Notes: generated by a model not told the origin, from the sequence alone. Numbered from the stretch's first letter, positions 7,157 through 15,598 are shown. The stretch is DNA of 17,787 nt from an uncultured Mailhella sp. (GCA_910579055.1 CAJTSU010000042.1:1-17787), one strand, 5' to 3'. Program-made: numbers and translations.

Positions 7157-7428
7157 TGTTCCGTTCCTTCCCGGGCTTTTTCCTGTAACTGCGTTACACG
7201 TTGCCCCAAAGTGTCTGCTGAAATAGCGGACAAAATCACATGATTGGAGTCTGTCACCAAGATGGCGCGTGTTTTACGCCCCTGTGAAGCATCTACCAGC
7301 CTGCCCTCATTTTTCGCATCCTCCCGCAAACGTCGCATGGGAGAAGAAGATGGGGTGACAATGGCAACAACGCGGGATGCCAATACAAAGTTTCCAAAGC
7401 CGATATTAAGCAGGTATTGGCCTGGCAT
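7153..7428 (-). CDS. remA: RemA-like (DUF370) protein
   Basis: A 91-aa protein of the DUF370/RemA family. The family signature is clear: LLNIGFGNFVLASRVVAIV (6-24), SSPMRRL, GRLVDASQGRKTRAILVTDS and HVILSAISADTLGQRV. In Bacillus subtilis RemA is a DNA-binding activator of matrix and osmoprotection genes. Its role in Gram-negative anaerobes is, to my knowledge, not established, so only the family is certain. GGAG stands six bases before the ATG. It begins two bases after yicC and overlaps gmk by four. The tail (about 76-91) is charged and somewhat longer than in Bacillus. Confidence 0.9.
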   Translation of the reverse strand: MPGQYLLNIGFGNFVLASRVVAIVTPSSSPMRRLREDAKNEGRLVDASQGRKTRAILVTDSNHVILSAISADTLGQRVTQLQEKAREGTEQ

Positions 7429-7430
7429 AG

Positions 7431-8315
7431 TTACTCCAGATTTTGTACCTGCTCACGACACTTTTCCAGTTCATTCTTGAAATCAACCACAAGACGCGAC
7501 ACGCTGACATCCTGGATCTTGTTGCCGCAGGTGTTGATTTCCCGAAAACATTCCTGCAACGTAAAATCCAGCTTTCTTCCGGCGTCTGTGCCGGCCTGAA
7601 GCAATTCGACCAGACGTTCCAGATGGGCATGCAGACGGGTAATTTCCTCACTGACGTCAAGTTTGTCCGCCATGATGACCATTTCCTGTAAAAAACGGCC
7701 CTCATCCAGCTCCGTACCCAGAGCGGCCAGAGTTTCTCCCAATCTTTCCCGCACCTGTGCAAAGCGTTCTTCCTTGATGGCAGGAGCGCACTCTTCTATC
7801 CGGCTCAGCCACTCCCTCATGAGCGCGATACGAGATTTTATATCCCGGGCCAGAACAACTGCTTCGTCACATCGGGCGCGTTTCCAGTCATCAAGCGCCT
7901 CGACCAGGCCCAGTTCCAGAAGTGCGGCCATATCTTCATCATTCTGCTCGCTTTCCCCCTGCCAGAGTTGAGGCAGGGAAAGCAGCGCCATGTAATCAGG
8001 GCGGAAAATATCCCCCCGCGCTGCGGCAAACGTCTCAAGTTCTGTCAGCATGGTTGAAGCCGATGCCACGTCAAGACGCATTCCGGAAAGCGTTCCTGAT
8101 TTCGGCAAAAACAGCAAACTGATATCCACTCTTCCCCGTTGCGCCCTGCTGCGTACGATTTTTTCAAACCTGGATTCAAAAGCACGAGTGCAAGACGGAA
8201 GCTTCCACTTCAAATCAAGAAAACGGCCGTTGACACTGCGAATCTCCCATTGCTGAACAAAAAGCGGCTCATCCCTCCGGGAGCGGCCATACCCTGTCAT
8301 ACTGCAAAGCGTCAT
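7431..8315 (-). CDS. yicC: YicC/YloC family endoribonuclease
   Basis: A 294-aa protein matching YicC/YloC in length and at both ends: SMTGYGRS (5-12) with EIRSVNGRFLDLKWKLP near the N-terminus, and the charged C-terminal VDFKNELEKCREQVQNLE. The internal HLERLVELLQ and GRKLDFTLQECFREINTCG segments are also typical. E. coli YicC has been reported to be an endoribonuclease acting in small-RNA turnover, and activity here is assumed from the family. The start has AAGG seven bases upstream within an A-rich stretch. It is the first gene of the second leftward group, after a 202-base gap from mtaB. Confidence 0.93.
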   Translation of the reverse strand: MTLCSMTGYGRSRRDEPLFVQQWEIRSVNGRFLDLKWKLPSCTRAFESRFEKIVRSRAQRGRVDISLLFLPKSGTLSGMRLDVASASTMLTELETFAAARGDIFRPDYMALLSLPQLWQGESEQNDEDMAALLELGLVEALDDWKRARCDEAVVLARDIKSRIALMREWLSRIEECAPAIKEERFAQVRERLGETLAALGTELDEGRFLQEMVIMADKLDVSEEITRLHAHLERLVELLQAGTDAGRKLDFTLQECFREINTCGNKIQDVSVSRLVVDFKNELEKCREQVQNLE

Positions 8316-8517
8316 ATTTTTGCCTTTTTTCAGATAACTTCCTGGAACATTTTGTTATTGAAAGTATTCGCCGGTCAGAACCCGATGTTCTGGCCCGCAG
8401 GTTTCACGCCTTCTTCGGAGCTATGCTTTCTAAAAGAAACCGTTTATCACAGGGAAATAACACCGTACAGCAACAATTTCAGACAAAATATTTCCTTGCA
8501 GGAACCTACGTCAACTC
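8316..8517. other. Intergenic spacer with hairpin, mtaB to yicC
   Basis: There is no gene in these 202 bases. GGTCAGAAC (8373-8381) pairs with GTTCTGGCC (8387-8395) as a 9-bp hairpin with one G-T pair and loop CCGAT. No T run follows it on the - strand, so it is not a standard terminator. The yicC group may have its own promoter here. I found no convincing -35/-10 pair, so read-through from mtaB remains possible. Confidence 0.4.
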
Positions 8518-9831
8518 TCATTCACTGACAAGTTCAACAAGGATTCTCCCTTCCCCATACCCCACAGGGCGTGTTGCCAGCAATTCATGTCCCAAAGGCA
8601 GAGGCGATGCCGTAGCCAGCTTGCAAGAGACGTAGCAGTCGTTCAGCCCATGGACGCCGCTGCTACCGTCAAAAGCAATCAGCATAACGGAACGTTTAGC
8701 CTGACGGCTTAAAAATGCCTCCTGCTTGGAACGGATGACCTCGCGCACTCGGGCCGCGTGTTCCTGACGCAGCGTCTTGGACAATTGGTCAGGCATGGAA
8801 GCCGCTTTTGTGCCGGGCCGGATGGAATAGGGAAATACATGCGCATACGTAAACGGTAAACGCTCCACCATATGAATGGTTTCACGCGTTTCTTCCTCGC
8901 TTTCTCCGGGAAAGCCCATCAAAATGTCCGCTCCCAGTCCGAATTCCGGCCAGAATCCGCGTATCTGTGTGATCGCCTCTTCCACCTGCTCAAGGGCATA
9001 GTGTTCCCGCCCCATGCGCGCAAGCACGGCCGGACTGCCGTTCTGCAAGGACAGATGAAGATGCGGACACAACATCCGGCAGGCCGCCAGTGTCTCCACC
9101 CCTTCAGCTGTCAACTGCGCCGGTTCCAGAGAACTGAGACGCAGCCGCGCCTGTCCGGCCCACTCGGGGCTGAGCGAAGAATCAAGCAGTCGCAACAGCC
9201 CCCAGAAATTCATGCCTTCCGCGTGATATTGACGTAAATTAACGCCCGAGATCATGAGCTCCCTATGCCCGGCCCGTAACAATCTTCCGGCTTCCTCCAC
9301 CACAGCTCCGGGGTTCCGGCTGCATGAAGGGCCACGTGTGAAAGGCACAATGCAATACGTACAGCGGTGGGAACAGCCGTCCTGCACTTTGAGCACCGGC
9401 CGGGCGCGGCGAAAAGATTCAATATGGAAAGGAGGATATTCCCGATGTCCGACATACTCTTCCGCCGCCAGGATCAAAGGTTCCACCCGTTCCAGCAGAA
9501 CATGCGGATCTGTTGCCAGCAATTGCGCCCGGCTCGTTTGAGGGGCCAATGCCGCTATTGAGGGAAGGTCAAAATCCTTTGGTGCCGCAGAGGCGGCACA
9601 CCCCGTCACCACCAGCCGCGCCCGGGGGGCGATACGGCCAAGCTTGCGCGCCATCTGGCGGGCGTCGCTTACAGCTTCGGCCGTAACCGCGCAGGTTGCC
9701 AGCAAAACAAGATCAGCTTCTTCAGGAGCATCACATTCGATGCCTCCCGCAGCCAGCCATTTTTCGCGCTGAGCCTGGCTTTCATATTGGTTCACCTTAC
9801 AGCCGAAAGTCAGCACATGGAAAGAAAACAT
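8518..9831 (-). CDS. mtaB: tRNA t6A37 methylthiotransferase MtaB
   Basis: A radical-SAM enzyme of the MiaB family that adds a methylthio group to t6A at position 37 of ANN-decoding tRNAs. Length 437 aa. The N-terminal UPF0004 domain has its three cluster cysteines at 11 (GCKVNQYE, typical of MtaB rather than MiaB or RimO), 47 and 78. The radical-SAM cluster is CSHRCTYC (153-160). LHLSLQNGS and DILMGFPGESEEET are further family marks. The C-terminal 60 residues take the place of the TRAM RNA-binding domain but look divergent. AAGGA precedes the ATG, and twelve bases separate it from recD2. The MtaB call over MiaB rests mainly on the GCKVNQYE motif. Confidence 0.92.
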   Translation of the reverse strand: MFSFHVLTFGCKVNQYESQAQREKWLAAGGIECDAPEEADLVLLATCAVTAEAVSDARQMARKLGRIAPRARLVVTGCAASAAPKDFDLPSIAALAPQTSRAQLLATDPHVLLERVEPLILAAEEYVGHREYPPFHIESFRRARPVLKVQDGCSHRCTYCIVPFTRGPSCSRNPGAVVEEAGRLLRAGHRELMISGVNLRQYHAEGMNFWGLLRLLDSSLSPEWAGQARLRLSSLEPAQLTAEGVETLAACRMLCPHLHLSLQNGSPAVLARMGREHYALEQVEEAITQIRGFWPEFGLGADILMGFPGESEEETRETIHMVERLPFTYAHVFPYSIRPGTKAASMPDQLSKTLRQEHAARVREVIRSKQEAFLSRQAKRSVMLIAFDGSSGVHGLNDCYVSCKLATASPLPLGHELLATRPVGYGEGRILVELVSE

Positions 9832-9843
9832 GATTATTCCTTG

Positions 9844-12171
9844 TTATTCTGCGGAGGGAAAATCATCTTGCTGCTCGAATGGCACATCCTCAAAGTTCTG
9901 GCCTTCGATGAAGGAAAAACTTTCGCCTGCCGCAGCGGGCAACATATCTTCACGCATGGGCCTTTCATCCCCGGCAAGACGGTGCGCCAGCCATGTATAG
10001 CGGTGACGTATTTTATTGTTGCGCACCGCGATGGAAAGAGCTTTCCGATCCCCGACCAGTACGACCAGTTTACGGCCGCGCGTTACCGCCGTGTAGACAA
10101 GATTACGCTGAAGCAGCACAAAATGCTGCATCAACAGAGGAATGACGACGACCGGATACTCCCCTCCCTGCGACTTGTGAATGGAAATGGCATACGCGGG
10201 AACAAGTTCGTCGAGTTCTTCCCATACGTAAGGAACATTGCGCTCGTCATAGCGAACGGACAATTCCCTTGCTTCTTTGTCCACAGCGATAACCGTTCCC
10301 ATATCCCCGTTAAAAACGTCCTTATCGTAATTGTTACGAATCTGCATAACCTTGTCGCCGAAACGATACTGCCTTTCGCCACGCAGCAGAAAAAGATCCT
10401 GGGGATTAACCGCATCCTGCAATAATTTGTTCAGATTGTTCACCCCCACCGCTCCCTTGAGCATGGGCGAAAGCACCTGAATGTCTTCGGAGCGAAAGTG
10501 AAAGCGCTCGGGAATACGGCGGGTCACAAGATCGACAATCAAGGCCGCTGCCGCATCCGGGTCCTCCTGGCGGAAAAAATAAAAGTCGGTCTTCTGATTA
10601 CTGCCCTGACGCAGGGTCGGCATCTCTCCCTTGTTGATCTGGTGGGCGTTGCAGATGATATCGCTCTCCGCCGCCTGTCTGAAAACCTCGAAAAGTTCCA
10701 CCACTGGAACCACACCGGAGGCAATTACGTCTCGCAGCACATTGCCTGGCCCCACGGAAGGCAGCTGGTTCACGTCCCCCACCAGCAGCAGCGTCGCACC
10801 GAGCGGCGCGGCTTTGATCAGATGATACATGAGCATGGTGTCCATCATGGAAGCTTCATCCACCACCAGCAGACCGCAGGCCAGAGGGTTGTTCTCGTTG
10901 CGGGCGAATCCGTCTTCTTTGGGGCTGTATTCCAGCAGACGATGGATGGTTTTTGCCTCACGACCGCTGGTTTCCGACATGCGTTTTGCAGCGCGGCCCG
11001 TGGGAGCAGCCAGCAATATCTTGGCCCGCGCATCGGCGAACACCTGAATGATGGCATTGAGAATAGTCGTCTTTCCGGTGCCCGGCCCGCCGGTCAGAAC
11101 CATGACCTTGGCCTGGGTGGCGGCGTGAACAGCTTCACGCTGCTCCGGCGCGAGTTCAATGGGCATGCGTGACAAAACTTCCCGCACGCTTTTCTTCGCG
11201 TCAAGAAAACGGACGGACTTGGGCGACCCCAGCAATCTTTTCAGATAAAAGGCGATTTTTGACTCATAAATATGATTGCGGAGCAGATAGACACCTTCAT
11301 GATCGCCGAGATTTTCAATGAAAATGCGTTCGTCCAGCTGCAACTTGTCAAGTGCCTCATCTACAAGCCCCATGGAAATATCCAGTTTTTCGCCCGTCAA
11401 CTCCACAAGCTTCTGACGTGGATAGTAGATATGCCCCTCGTCGGTCAGCGTGAGCAGCATATACAAGGCCCCGGCCTCCGCGCGCAGCGGACTGTCGGAA
11501 GAAAAGCCGAGCTTCTGTGCAAGCGCATCAGCTGTGGCAAAGCCGATACCGTGGATATCCATGGCCAGCCGGTAAGGGTTCTCCTGAACGATATCCAGCG
11601 CCTGCTGTCCGTAAAAACGGTAAATGCGTACGGCATGGGCAGGCCCGATACCGTGCGGCTGCAAGAAAATCATGAGTTCGCGCACACCCTGGTGCTCCGC
11701 CCAGGAACCTTTGACCGCTTCCAGGCGTTTTTTGCCGAAGCGAGGAATTTCCAGCAGGCGATCAGGATCTTCATCAAGGACTCGCAGGGTTTCCGTGCCG
11801 AAACGGTTGACGATGCGTTGCGCCCAGCGTTCCCCTACGCCCTTGATGCAGCCGGAGGCCAGGAACAGACGAATGCCTTCGGTGGTAGCGGGCCGCCGCT
11901 CCTCCCATTCCGTCATCTGAAGTTGCCGTCCGAATTTCGGGTGGCTGATCCAGCGTCCCCTGACGCTCAGATTCGCTCCGGTGTGGGGAGATGCCATGAC
12001 CCCGACCACTGTGCAGACATCATCCTTTCCTTCGATTTTCAGGCGGAATACAATGTAACCGTTTTCGGGGTTATGAAAAACGATACGTTCCAGCGTGCCT
12101 TCCAGTTCATGGCTTTGGGCGGGATCGTTTTTTTCCTTGCGGGCGGTCTGCAAAAGTGATTCCTGCCTCAT
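9844..12171 (-). CDS. recD2: RecD2-type ATP-dependent 5'-3' DNA helicase
   Basis: A superfamily 1B helicase of the RecD2/TraA type that works without RecBC, probably in repair and replication-fork upkeep. With the start used here it is 775 aa. The N-terminal OB-like and helix-hairpin-helix part (about 20-330) contains GCIKGVGERWAQ and HGIGFATADALA. The motor has Walker A GGPGTGKTT (361-369), DEASMMD (438-444), GDVNQLPSVGPG (465-476), IHKSQGGEYP (664-673) and VYTAVTRGRK (692-701). The open frame runs 36 codons further upstream. The ATG at 12171 is preferred because it overlaps the aroC TGA by four bases and has AGGAGGG (12178-12184) six bases upstream. The last 40 residues are acidic. The neighbours do not explain its role. 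Confidence 0.95.
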   Translation of the reverse strand: MRQESLLQTARKEKNDPAQSHELEGTLERIVFHNPENGYIVFRLKIEGKDDVCTVVGVMASPHTGANLSVRGRWISHPKFGRQLQMTEWEERRPATTEGIRLFLASGCIKGVGERWAQRIVNRFGTETLRVLDEDPDRLLEIPRFGKKRLEAVKGSWAEHQGVRELMIFLQPHGIGPAHAVRIYRFYGQQALDIVQENPYRLAMDIHGIGFATADALAQKLGFSSDSPLRAEAGALYMLLTLTDEGHIYYPRQKLVELTGEKLDISMGLVDEALDKLQLDERIFIENLGDHEGVYLLRNHIYESKIAFYLKRLLGSPKSVRFLDAKKSVREVLSRMPIELAPEQREAVHAATQAKVMVLTGGPGTGKTTILNAIIQVFADARAKILLAAPTGRAAKRMSETSGREAKTIHRLLEYSPKEDGFARNENNPLACGLLVVDEASMMDTMLMYHLIKAAPLGATLLLVGDVNQLPSVGPGNVLRDVIASGVVPVVELFEVFRQAAESDIICNAHQINKGEMPTLRQGSNQKTDFYFFRQEDPDAAAALIVDLVTRRIPERFHFRSEDIQVLSPMLKGAVGVNNLNKLLQDAVNPQDLFLLRGERQYRFGDKVMQIRNNYDKDVFNGDMGTVIAVDKEARELSVRYDERNVPYVWEELDELVPAYAISIHKSQGGEYPVVVIPLLMQHFVLLQRNLVYTAVTRGRKLVVLVGDRKALSIAVRNNKIRHRYTWLAHRLAGDERPMREDMLPAAAGESFSFIEGQNFEDVPFEQQDDFPSAE

Positions 12172-13280
12172 ACCGTGCCCTCCTGCACGGCGTGCATGCG
12201 GCATTGACGCAGCAGCATATCCGCGAGGGTCAGCGCCGTCATGGCCTTGAGCACGGGAACGATGCGGGGAATGGCGCAAATATCGTGCCGCCCCCCTATA
12301 CGCAACTCCACAGCTTCACCCTGGCGGTTGACGCTAATCTGGGGTACGGCGATGGAAGGAATAGGTTTAATGGCACAATGCACAATTATCGGCGCGCCAG
12401 TGGAAATACCGCCAAGAATGCCGCCGGCGTGGTTACTGGCCATATGCGGAGCTTGAGGCCGCGATCCGCTCTTTTCCGGGGGTAAAAAAGGATCATTATG
12501 CTCGCTGCCGCGCATGTGCGCCGCTTCGCGCCCGCTGCCGATTTCCACAGCTTTGACCGCGCCCACACTCATCAACGCATGAGCAAGAACGGCGTCAAGC
12601 TTGTCAAAGACCGGTTCTCCCAGCCCGGCGGGTACTCCGCGCGCTTCCACGCGCACTACGCCGCCCAGCGTATCTCCGGCGGAACGCGCCGCTGCTGTCA
12701 GCTTTTCCCATACGGGAATCACCTCTTCACAGAGTGCGGCATACGGTCGATCCGCCGCTCCGAACGGATCCGGGGCCCCATATTCCGAGGCGGGAATTCC
12801 TCCCAGTTCCGTCGCACAGGCTGAAACACTGACTCCACAAGCTGCAAGCAAAACCAGAGCTATGGCCCCTCCGGCCACACGGGCCGCAGTTTCACGCCCG
12901 GAAGAACGCCCGCCCCCGCGGTAGTCGCGCAGGCCATATTTTATGTCATATCCCATATCGGCGTGGCCCGGACGCCAGAGCGCGGCCAGCCCGGCATAAT
13001 CGCCGGAATGCTGATTCTCGTTGGCAATATGAAAGGCTATGGGCGTTCCTGTGGTCAGGCCCTCAAAGACACCGGAAAGCAGATGCACGGTATCGGATTC
13101 CCGCCGAGTCGTACCGGCTGTTCCCGCATATCCCGGCTTGCGCCGATCGAGTTCACGCTGAATGAGGGCTTCGTCCAGCTTCAGACCTGAAGGACATCCG
13201 TCTACCACGCCGCCAATGCCCGCGCCATGTGATTCCCCATACGTAGTCAGCGTAAACGCCTTACCGAAAGAGCTGCTCAT
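12168..13280 (-). CDS. aroC: Chorismate synthase
   Basis: Converts 5-enolpyruvylshikimate 3-phosphate to chorismate using reduced FMN, the last step of the shikimate pathway. The 370-aa length is normal. Signatures: GESHG (15-19), RPGHADMGYDIKYG (103-116) running into GGGRSSGRET (122-131), GILGGISTGAPI, KPIPSI and GRHDICAIPRIVPV with ALTLAD near the end. A weak AAAGG lies upstream. Its ATG overlaps the TGA of the displaced shikimate kinase C-terminal frame (13277-13280), and its own TGA overlaps recD2. Lying after shikimate kinase fits an aro operon. Confidence 0.97.
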   Translation of the reverse strand: MSSSFGKAFTLTTYGESHGAGIGGVVDGCPSGLKLDEALIQRELDRRKPGYAGTAGTTRRESDTVHLLSGVFEGLTTGTPIAFHIANENQHSGDYAGLAALWRPGHADMGYDIKYGLRDYRGGGRSSGRETAARVAGGAIALVLLAACGVSVSACATELGGIPASEYGAPDPFGAADRPYAALCEEVIPVWEKLTAAARSAGDTLGGVVRVEARGVPAGLGEPVFDKLDAVLAHALMSVGAVKAVEIGSGREAAHMRGSEHNDPFLPPEKSGSRPQAPHMASNHAGGILGGISTGAPIIVHCAIKPIPSIAVPQISVNRQGEAVELRIGGRHDICAIPRIVPVLKAMTALTLADMLLRQCRMHAVQEGTV

Positions 13281-13404
13281 TGCTCAACCTTTACCGGCTC
13301 ATTCAGCTGTTCGTTCTTGCGGCACTTCTGCTCGAATTCCCGGGCGGCGTTCTCAAGTGAGGCAAGCACCTGTTCCAGCGGCTGGGTGACGGCGATGGGC
13401 CGCC
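13277..13404 (-). pseudogene. Displaced C-terminal end of shikimate kinase
   Basis: In the frame shifted +1 relative to the kinase, the sequence reads IAVTQPLEQVLASLENA and continues for 39 residues to a TGA at 13277-13279. It aligns with the normal end of shikimate kinases, where ALYxxxAH is followed by a strand, the adenine-binding loop and the last helix. The TGA overlaps the aroC ATG exactly as other junctions in this operon do. A two-base loss (for example one AT from CATATC) or a one-base gain near 13392-13404 would explain it. It could be a true mutation, a sequencing error or recoding. Confidence 0.75.
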
Positions 13405-13877
13405 TTCTGATAAAGTGCACTCCGCTCGCGCAACAAGGCGACAATTTCCGTGCGCAACGGATCTCCACCTACAAGAGTTTCAATTCCCGCCTTGAGCGCC
13501 GGACGCTGCGCAAGCTTGGGATCGTCGCGCTGGCGGCGAGCCAGCAGAGCAGCCGAAGCTTCCAGATAACAACAAAACCCGGTTTCTTTCATAAATCGAC
13601 GGTTTTCCTCGCGCAATATCATGCCGCCCCCGGTGGAAACGACCGTATACGGACGGGCCACATCGCGAAGCAGAGCCGCCTCTTTTTTACGGAAGCCGGA
13701 CCACCCGCCCTCTTGCACGATTTCACTCACCGTCTTGCCGCAACGGGCACAGAGGATTTCATCCGTATCCGCAAACAGCCATCCCAGTTTATCCGCAAGC
13801 GCCCGCCCTAACGTGGTTTTACCGGCACCGCGCATGCCGACGAGGAAAATGACCGGCATATTCCCCACGGCATTCAT
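13353..13877 (-). CDS. aroK: Shikimate kinase, frameshifted near the C-terminus
   Basis: Phosphorylates shikimate with ATP, one of the later shikimate-pathway steps. Read from ATG 13877, the 174-aa frame has Walker A GMRGAGKTT (14-22), the shikimate-binding DTD (37-39) and GFR (61-63), GGG (83-85), the lid Arg in QRPAL (124-128) and RERSALY (150-156). After KAAH (158-161) it reads RRHPAAGTGACLT and stops at 13353, losing the adenine-binding loop and final helix that continue in the +1 frame. As read, the protein is probably impaired. The start is uncertain: ATG 13859 (MPVIFLVG) is also possible, with GGGG only three bases away. The open frame extends upstream to 14087, but that part covers inverted repeats and a G8 run and looks non-coding. 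It resembles AroL as much as AroK. Confidence 0.85.
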   Translation of the reverse strand: MNAVGNMPVIFLVGMRGAGKTTLGRALADKLGWLFADTDEILCARCGKTVSEIVQEGGWSGFRKKEAALLRDVARPYTVVSTGGGMILREENRRFMKETGFCCYLEASAALLARRQRDDPKLAQRPALKAGIETLVGGDPLRTEIVALLRERSALYQKAAHRRHPAAGTGACLT

Positions 13878-13930
13878 CAGATCATAGTCATCAAAAGAAG
13901 TGGTCACATTTTTATCCCGTGTGCTGACTG

Positions 13931-13995
13931 TGAAGCATCCCACAAGGCCTGCTGAAACTCGCGCGATTTCAGTTACTCCCACCGGGGTTGCTTCA
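13931..13995 (-). promoter_or_regulatory. Nested inverted repeats in the shikimate kinase leader
   Basis: TGAAGCA (13931-13937) pairs with TGCTTCA (13989-13995), and after one T-T mismatch CCC (13939-13941) pairs with GGG (13985-13987). Inside, CTGAAA (13952-13957) pairs with TTTCAG (13967-13972) around CTCGCGCGA. The element lies 50-120 bases upstream of the kinase start on its transcript. It could be a cis-acting RNA or an operator. I do not recognise a known riboswitch or T-box. Confidence 0.4.
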
Positions 13996-14137
13996 GTTTT
14001 AAACCTCGGCTTGGGGGGGGCCGGATCACTGAGGTCACGGACGGGCTCTCCGCGGAACTGCCCGATGTGCAACTGCGACGAAACCATTATTTCCCACGCG
14101 CAGATAACGGCGGCGCGTGATGCCGTCGTGCGGACGC

Positions 14138-14167
14138 TTTACAATTATCCGAATCTTCTACTATATA
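14138..14167 (+). promoter_or_regulatory. Promoter in the divergent region before the aminotransferase
   Basis: TTTACA (14138-14143) and TATATA (14162-14167), 18 bases apart, form a plausible + strand promoter with a leader of about 200 bases. The same AT-rich patch gives TTGAAG and TAGAAG at 17-base spacing on the - strand, which could serve the shikimate kinase group. Downstream, GCATCGGCG (14211-14219) and CGCCGGTGC (14225-14233) form a 9-bp hairpin. Nothing else is seen between 14234 and 14370. Confidence 0.4.
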
Positions 14168-14370
14168 TAGAAAACATCTTCAAGGAGAAGAATTTTACGT
14201 TATCCCCCATGCATCGGCGTCGTTCGCCGGTGCGCGTGAACCTTTGGCACGGAAGCCCCGCTCGTTTTTATGCCGGAAAACTCCGCATGAAGTTTGTTTT
14301 ACTGTGGATTGAAACATGCCGCTTTGCGTGAAGGCTTTACCCTGCCTCCCTTTCAGCCGCCGAGATCGCC

Positions 14371-15543
14371 ATGAAAGAATTTCCTCGTATGCTTCGCCTT
14401 CCCCCCTATGCTTTCAATGTGGTGGGAGACTTGAGACGTAACCTGCGTCATCAGAATATCGACGTTATTGATATGGCTATGGGCAACCCGGATCAGCCCA
14501 CGCCGCAACATATTGTCAACAAGCTTGTTGAAGCGGCGCAAAAACCTGTTAACCACCGCTATTCCGTGTCGCGCGGCATTCCCAACCTGCGGCGCGCGAT
14601 CTGCGATTGGTACAAAAAGCGCTACAACGCGGATATCGACCCAGACTCCGAATCCATCGTCACCATGGGAGCCAAGGAAGGTCTTGCCCATCTTTGTCTG
14701 GCCATGCTGGAACCCGGGGATGTGGTTTTTGCGCCCGACCCCACCTACCCCATCCATGTTTATGCTCCGATAATCTGCGGGGCGGATGTGCGGCGTATCC
14801 CCATCGGCCCGGGGCGGGATTTCTTTGAAGATCTGCTGCATGCCTATAATCAGACATGGCCACGCCCCAAGCTGCTCATCATCAGCTTTCCGCACAACCC
14901 CACCACACAGCTGGCCACAATTGATTTTTTCCAGAAAGTAGTGGACTTCGCCAAAGAATATGATGTTCGCGTCATCCATGACATGGCTTATGCGGATCTC
15001 GTATTTGACGGTTACCAGGCTCCAAGCTTTATGCAGGCCAAAGGTGCCAAGGATGTCGGCGTAGAATTCTATTCCATGACCAAAGGCTACTCCATGGCTG
15101 GCTGGCGCGTCGGGTTCTGCGTGGGTAATCCTGAAATGGTGCATGCGCTTACGCGTATCAAGAGCTATCTGGATTACGGCATTTTCCAGCCTATTCAGAT
15201 CGCCGCTACCGTGGGGCTCAACGGTCCGGAAGAACCCGTGCATGAAATCTGTGAGGTCTACCGCAAACGGCGCGATGTGCTGTGTGAAGGGCTTAATCGT
15301 ATCGGCTGGGAAATTGCCCCCCCCAAGGCGACGATGTTCTGCTGGGGCCGGATCCCCGAACCCTTCCGCGCCATGGGGTCAATGGAGTTTTCAAAACTCC
15401 TTATTACGGAAGGGCACGTGGCCGTTCAGCCCGGAATCGGCTTTGGCAACTACGGCGATGAATATGTTCGTTTCGCGCTTATCGAAAATGAACAGCGCAC
15501 ACGCCAAGCCATCAAAGGCATCAAAAAGGTGATTTCCGGCTAA
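14371..15543 (+). CDS. Class I PLP aminotransferase, AlaC-like
   Basis: A 390-aa fold-type I aminotransferase. Key residues: substrate-loop MGNPDQPTP (37-45), Asn176 in FPHNPTTQ, Asp204 and Tyr207 in VIHDMAYADL, Schiff-base Lys238 in SMTKGYSMAGWRVGF with the phosphate-binding Arg246, and the carboxylate-binding Arg in YVRFALIENEQR near the end. The SMTKGYSMAGWR block and MFCWGRIPE fit the AlaC (alanine/glutamate-pyruvate) group best. Aspartate or another amino acid is possible. It stands just before homoserine dehydrogenase, which suggests a biosynthetic role in amino acid supply. Ribosome binding is weak (CGAGA upstream of the ATG). A long antisense frame across it is a shadow. Confidence 0.88.
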   Translation: MKEFPRMLRLPPYAFNVVGDLRRNLRHQNIDVIDMAMGNPDQPTPQHIVNKLVEAAQKPVNHRYSVSRGIPNLRRAICDWYKKRYNADIDPDSESIVTMGAKEGLAHLCLAMLEPGDVVFAPDPTYPIHVYAPIICGADVRRIPIGPGRDFFEDLLHAYNQTWPRPKLLIISFPHNPTTQLATIDFFQKVVDFAKEYDVRVIHDMAYADLVFDGYQAPSFMQAKGAKDVGVEFYSMTKGYSMAGWRVGFCVGNPEMVHALTRIKSYLDYGIFQPIQIAATVGLNGPEEPVHEICEVYRKRRDVLCEGLNRIGWEIAPPKATMFCWGRIPEPFRAMGSMEFSKLLITEGHVAVQPGIGFGNYGDEYVRFALIENEQRTRQAIKGIKKVISG

Positions 15544-15598
15544 TATTGCACCTCGTTTCATCAAGAATTCCTTTATGGTTTTGAAAACTCCCCTTTGG

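Noticed and set aside
12172..12279. 36-codon upstream extension of RecD2
   Set aside because: It lies inside the end of aroC. ATG 12171 has a strong ribosome binding site and the ATGA overlap.
13878..14087. 70-codon N-terminal extension of shikimate kinase
   Set aside because: It spans nested hairpins and a G8 run, is unlike kinase N-termini, and the family normally starts a few residues before the Walker A motif.
14209..14331. 40-codon open frame (MHRRRSPVRV start) as a leader peptide for the aminotransferase
   Set aside because: The AAGGAG at 14182-14187 is 21 bases away, too far to serve. There is no run of regulatory codons and no terminator after it.
14353..15243. 296-codon open frame on the - strand opposite the aminotransferase
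   Set aside because: It lies wholly within a clear PLP aminotransferase gene, has no family-like motif, and open antisense frames are common in such GC-rich genes.
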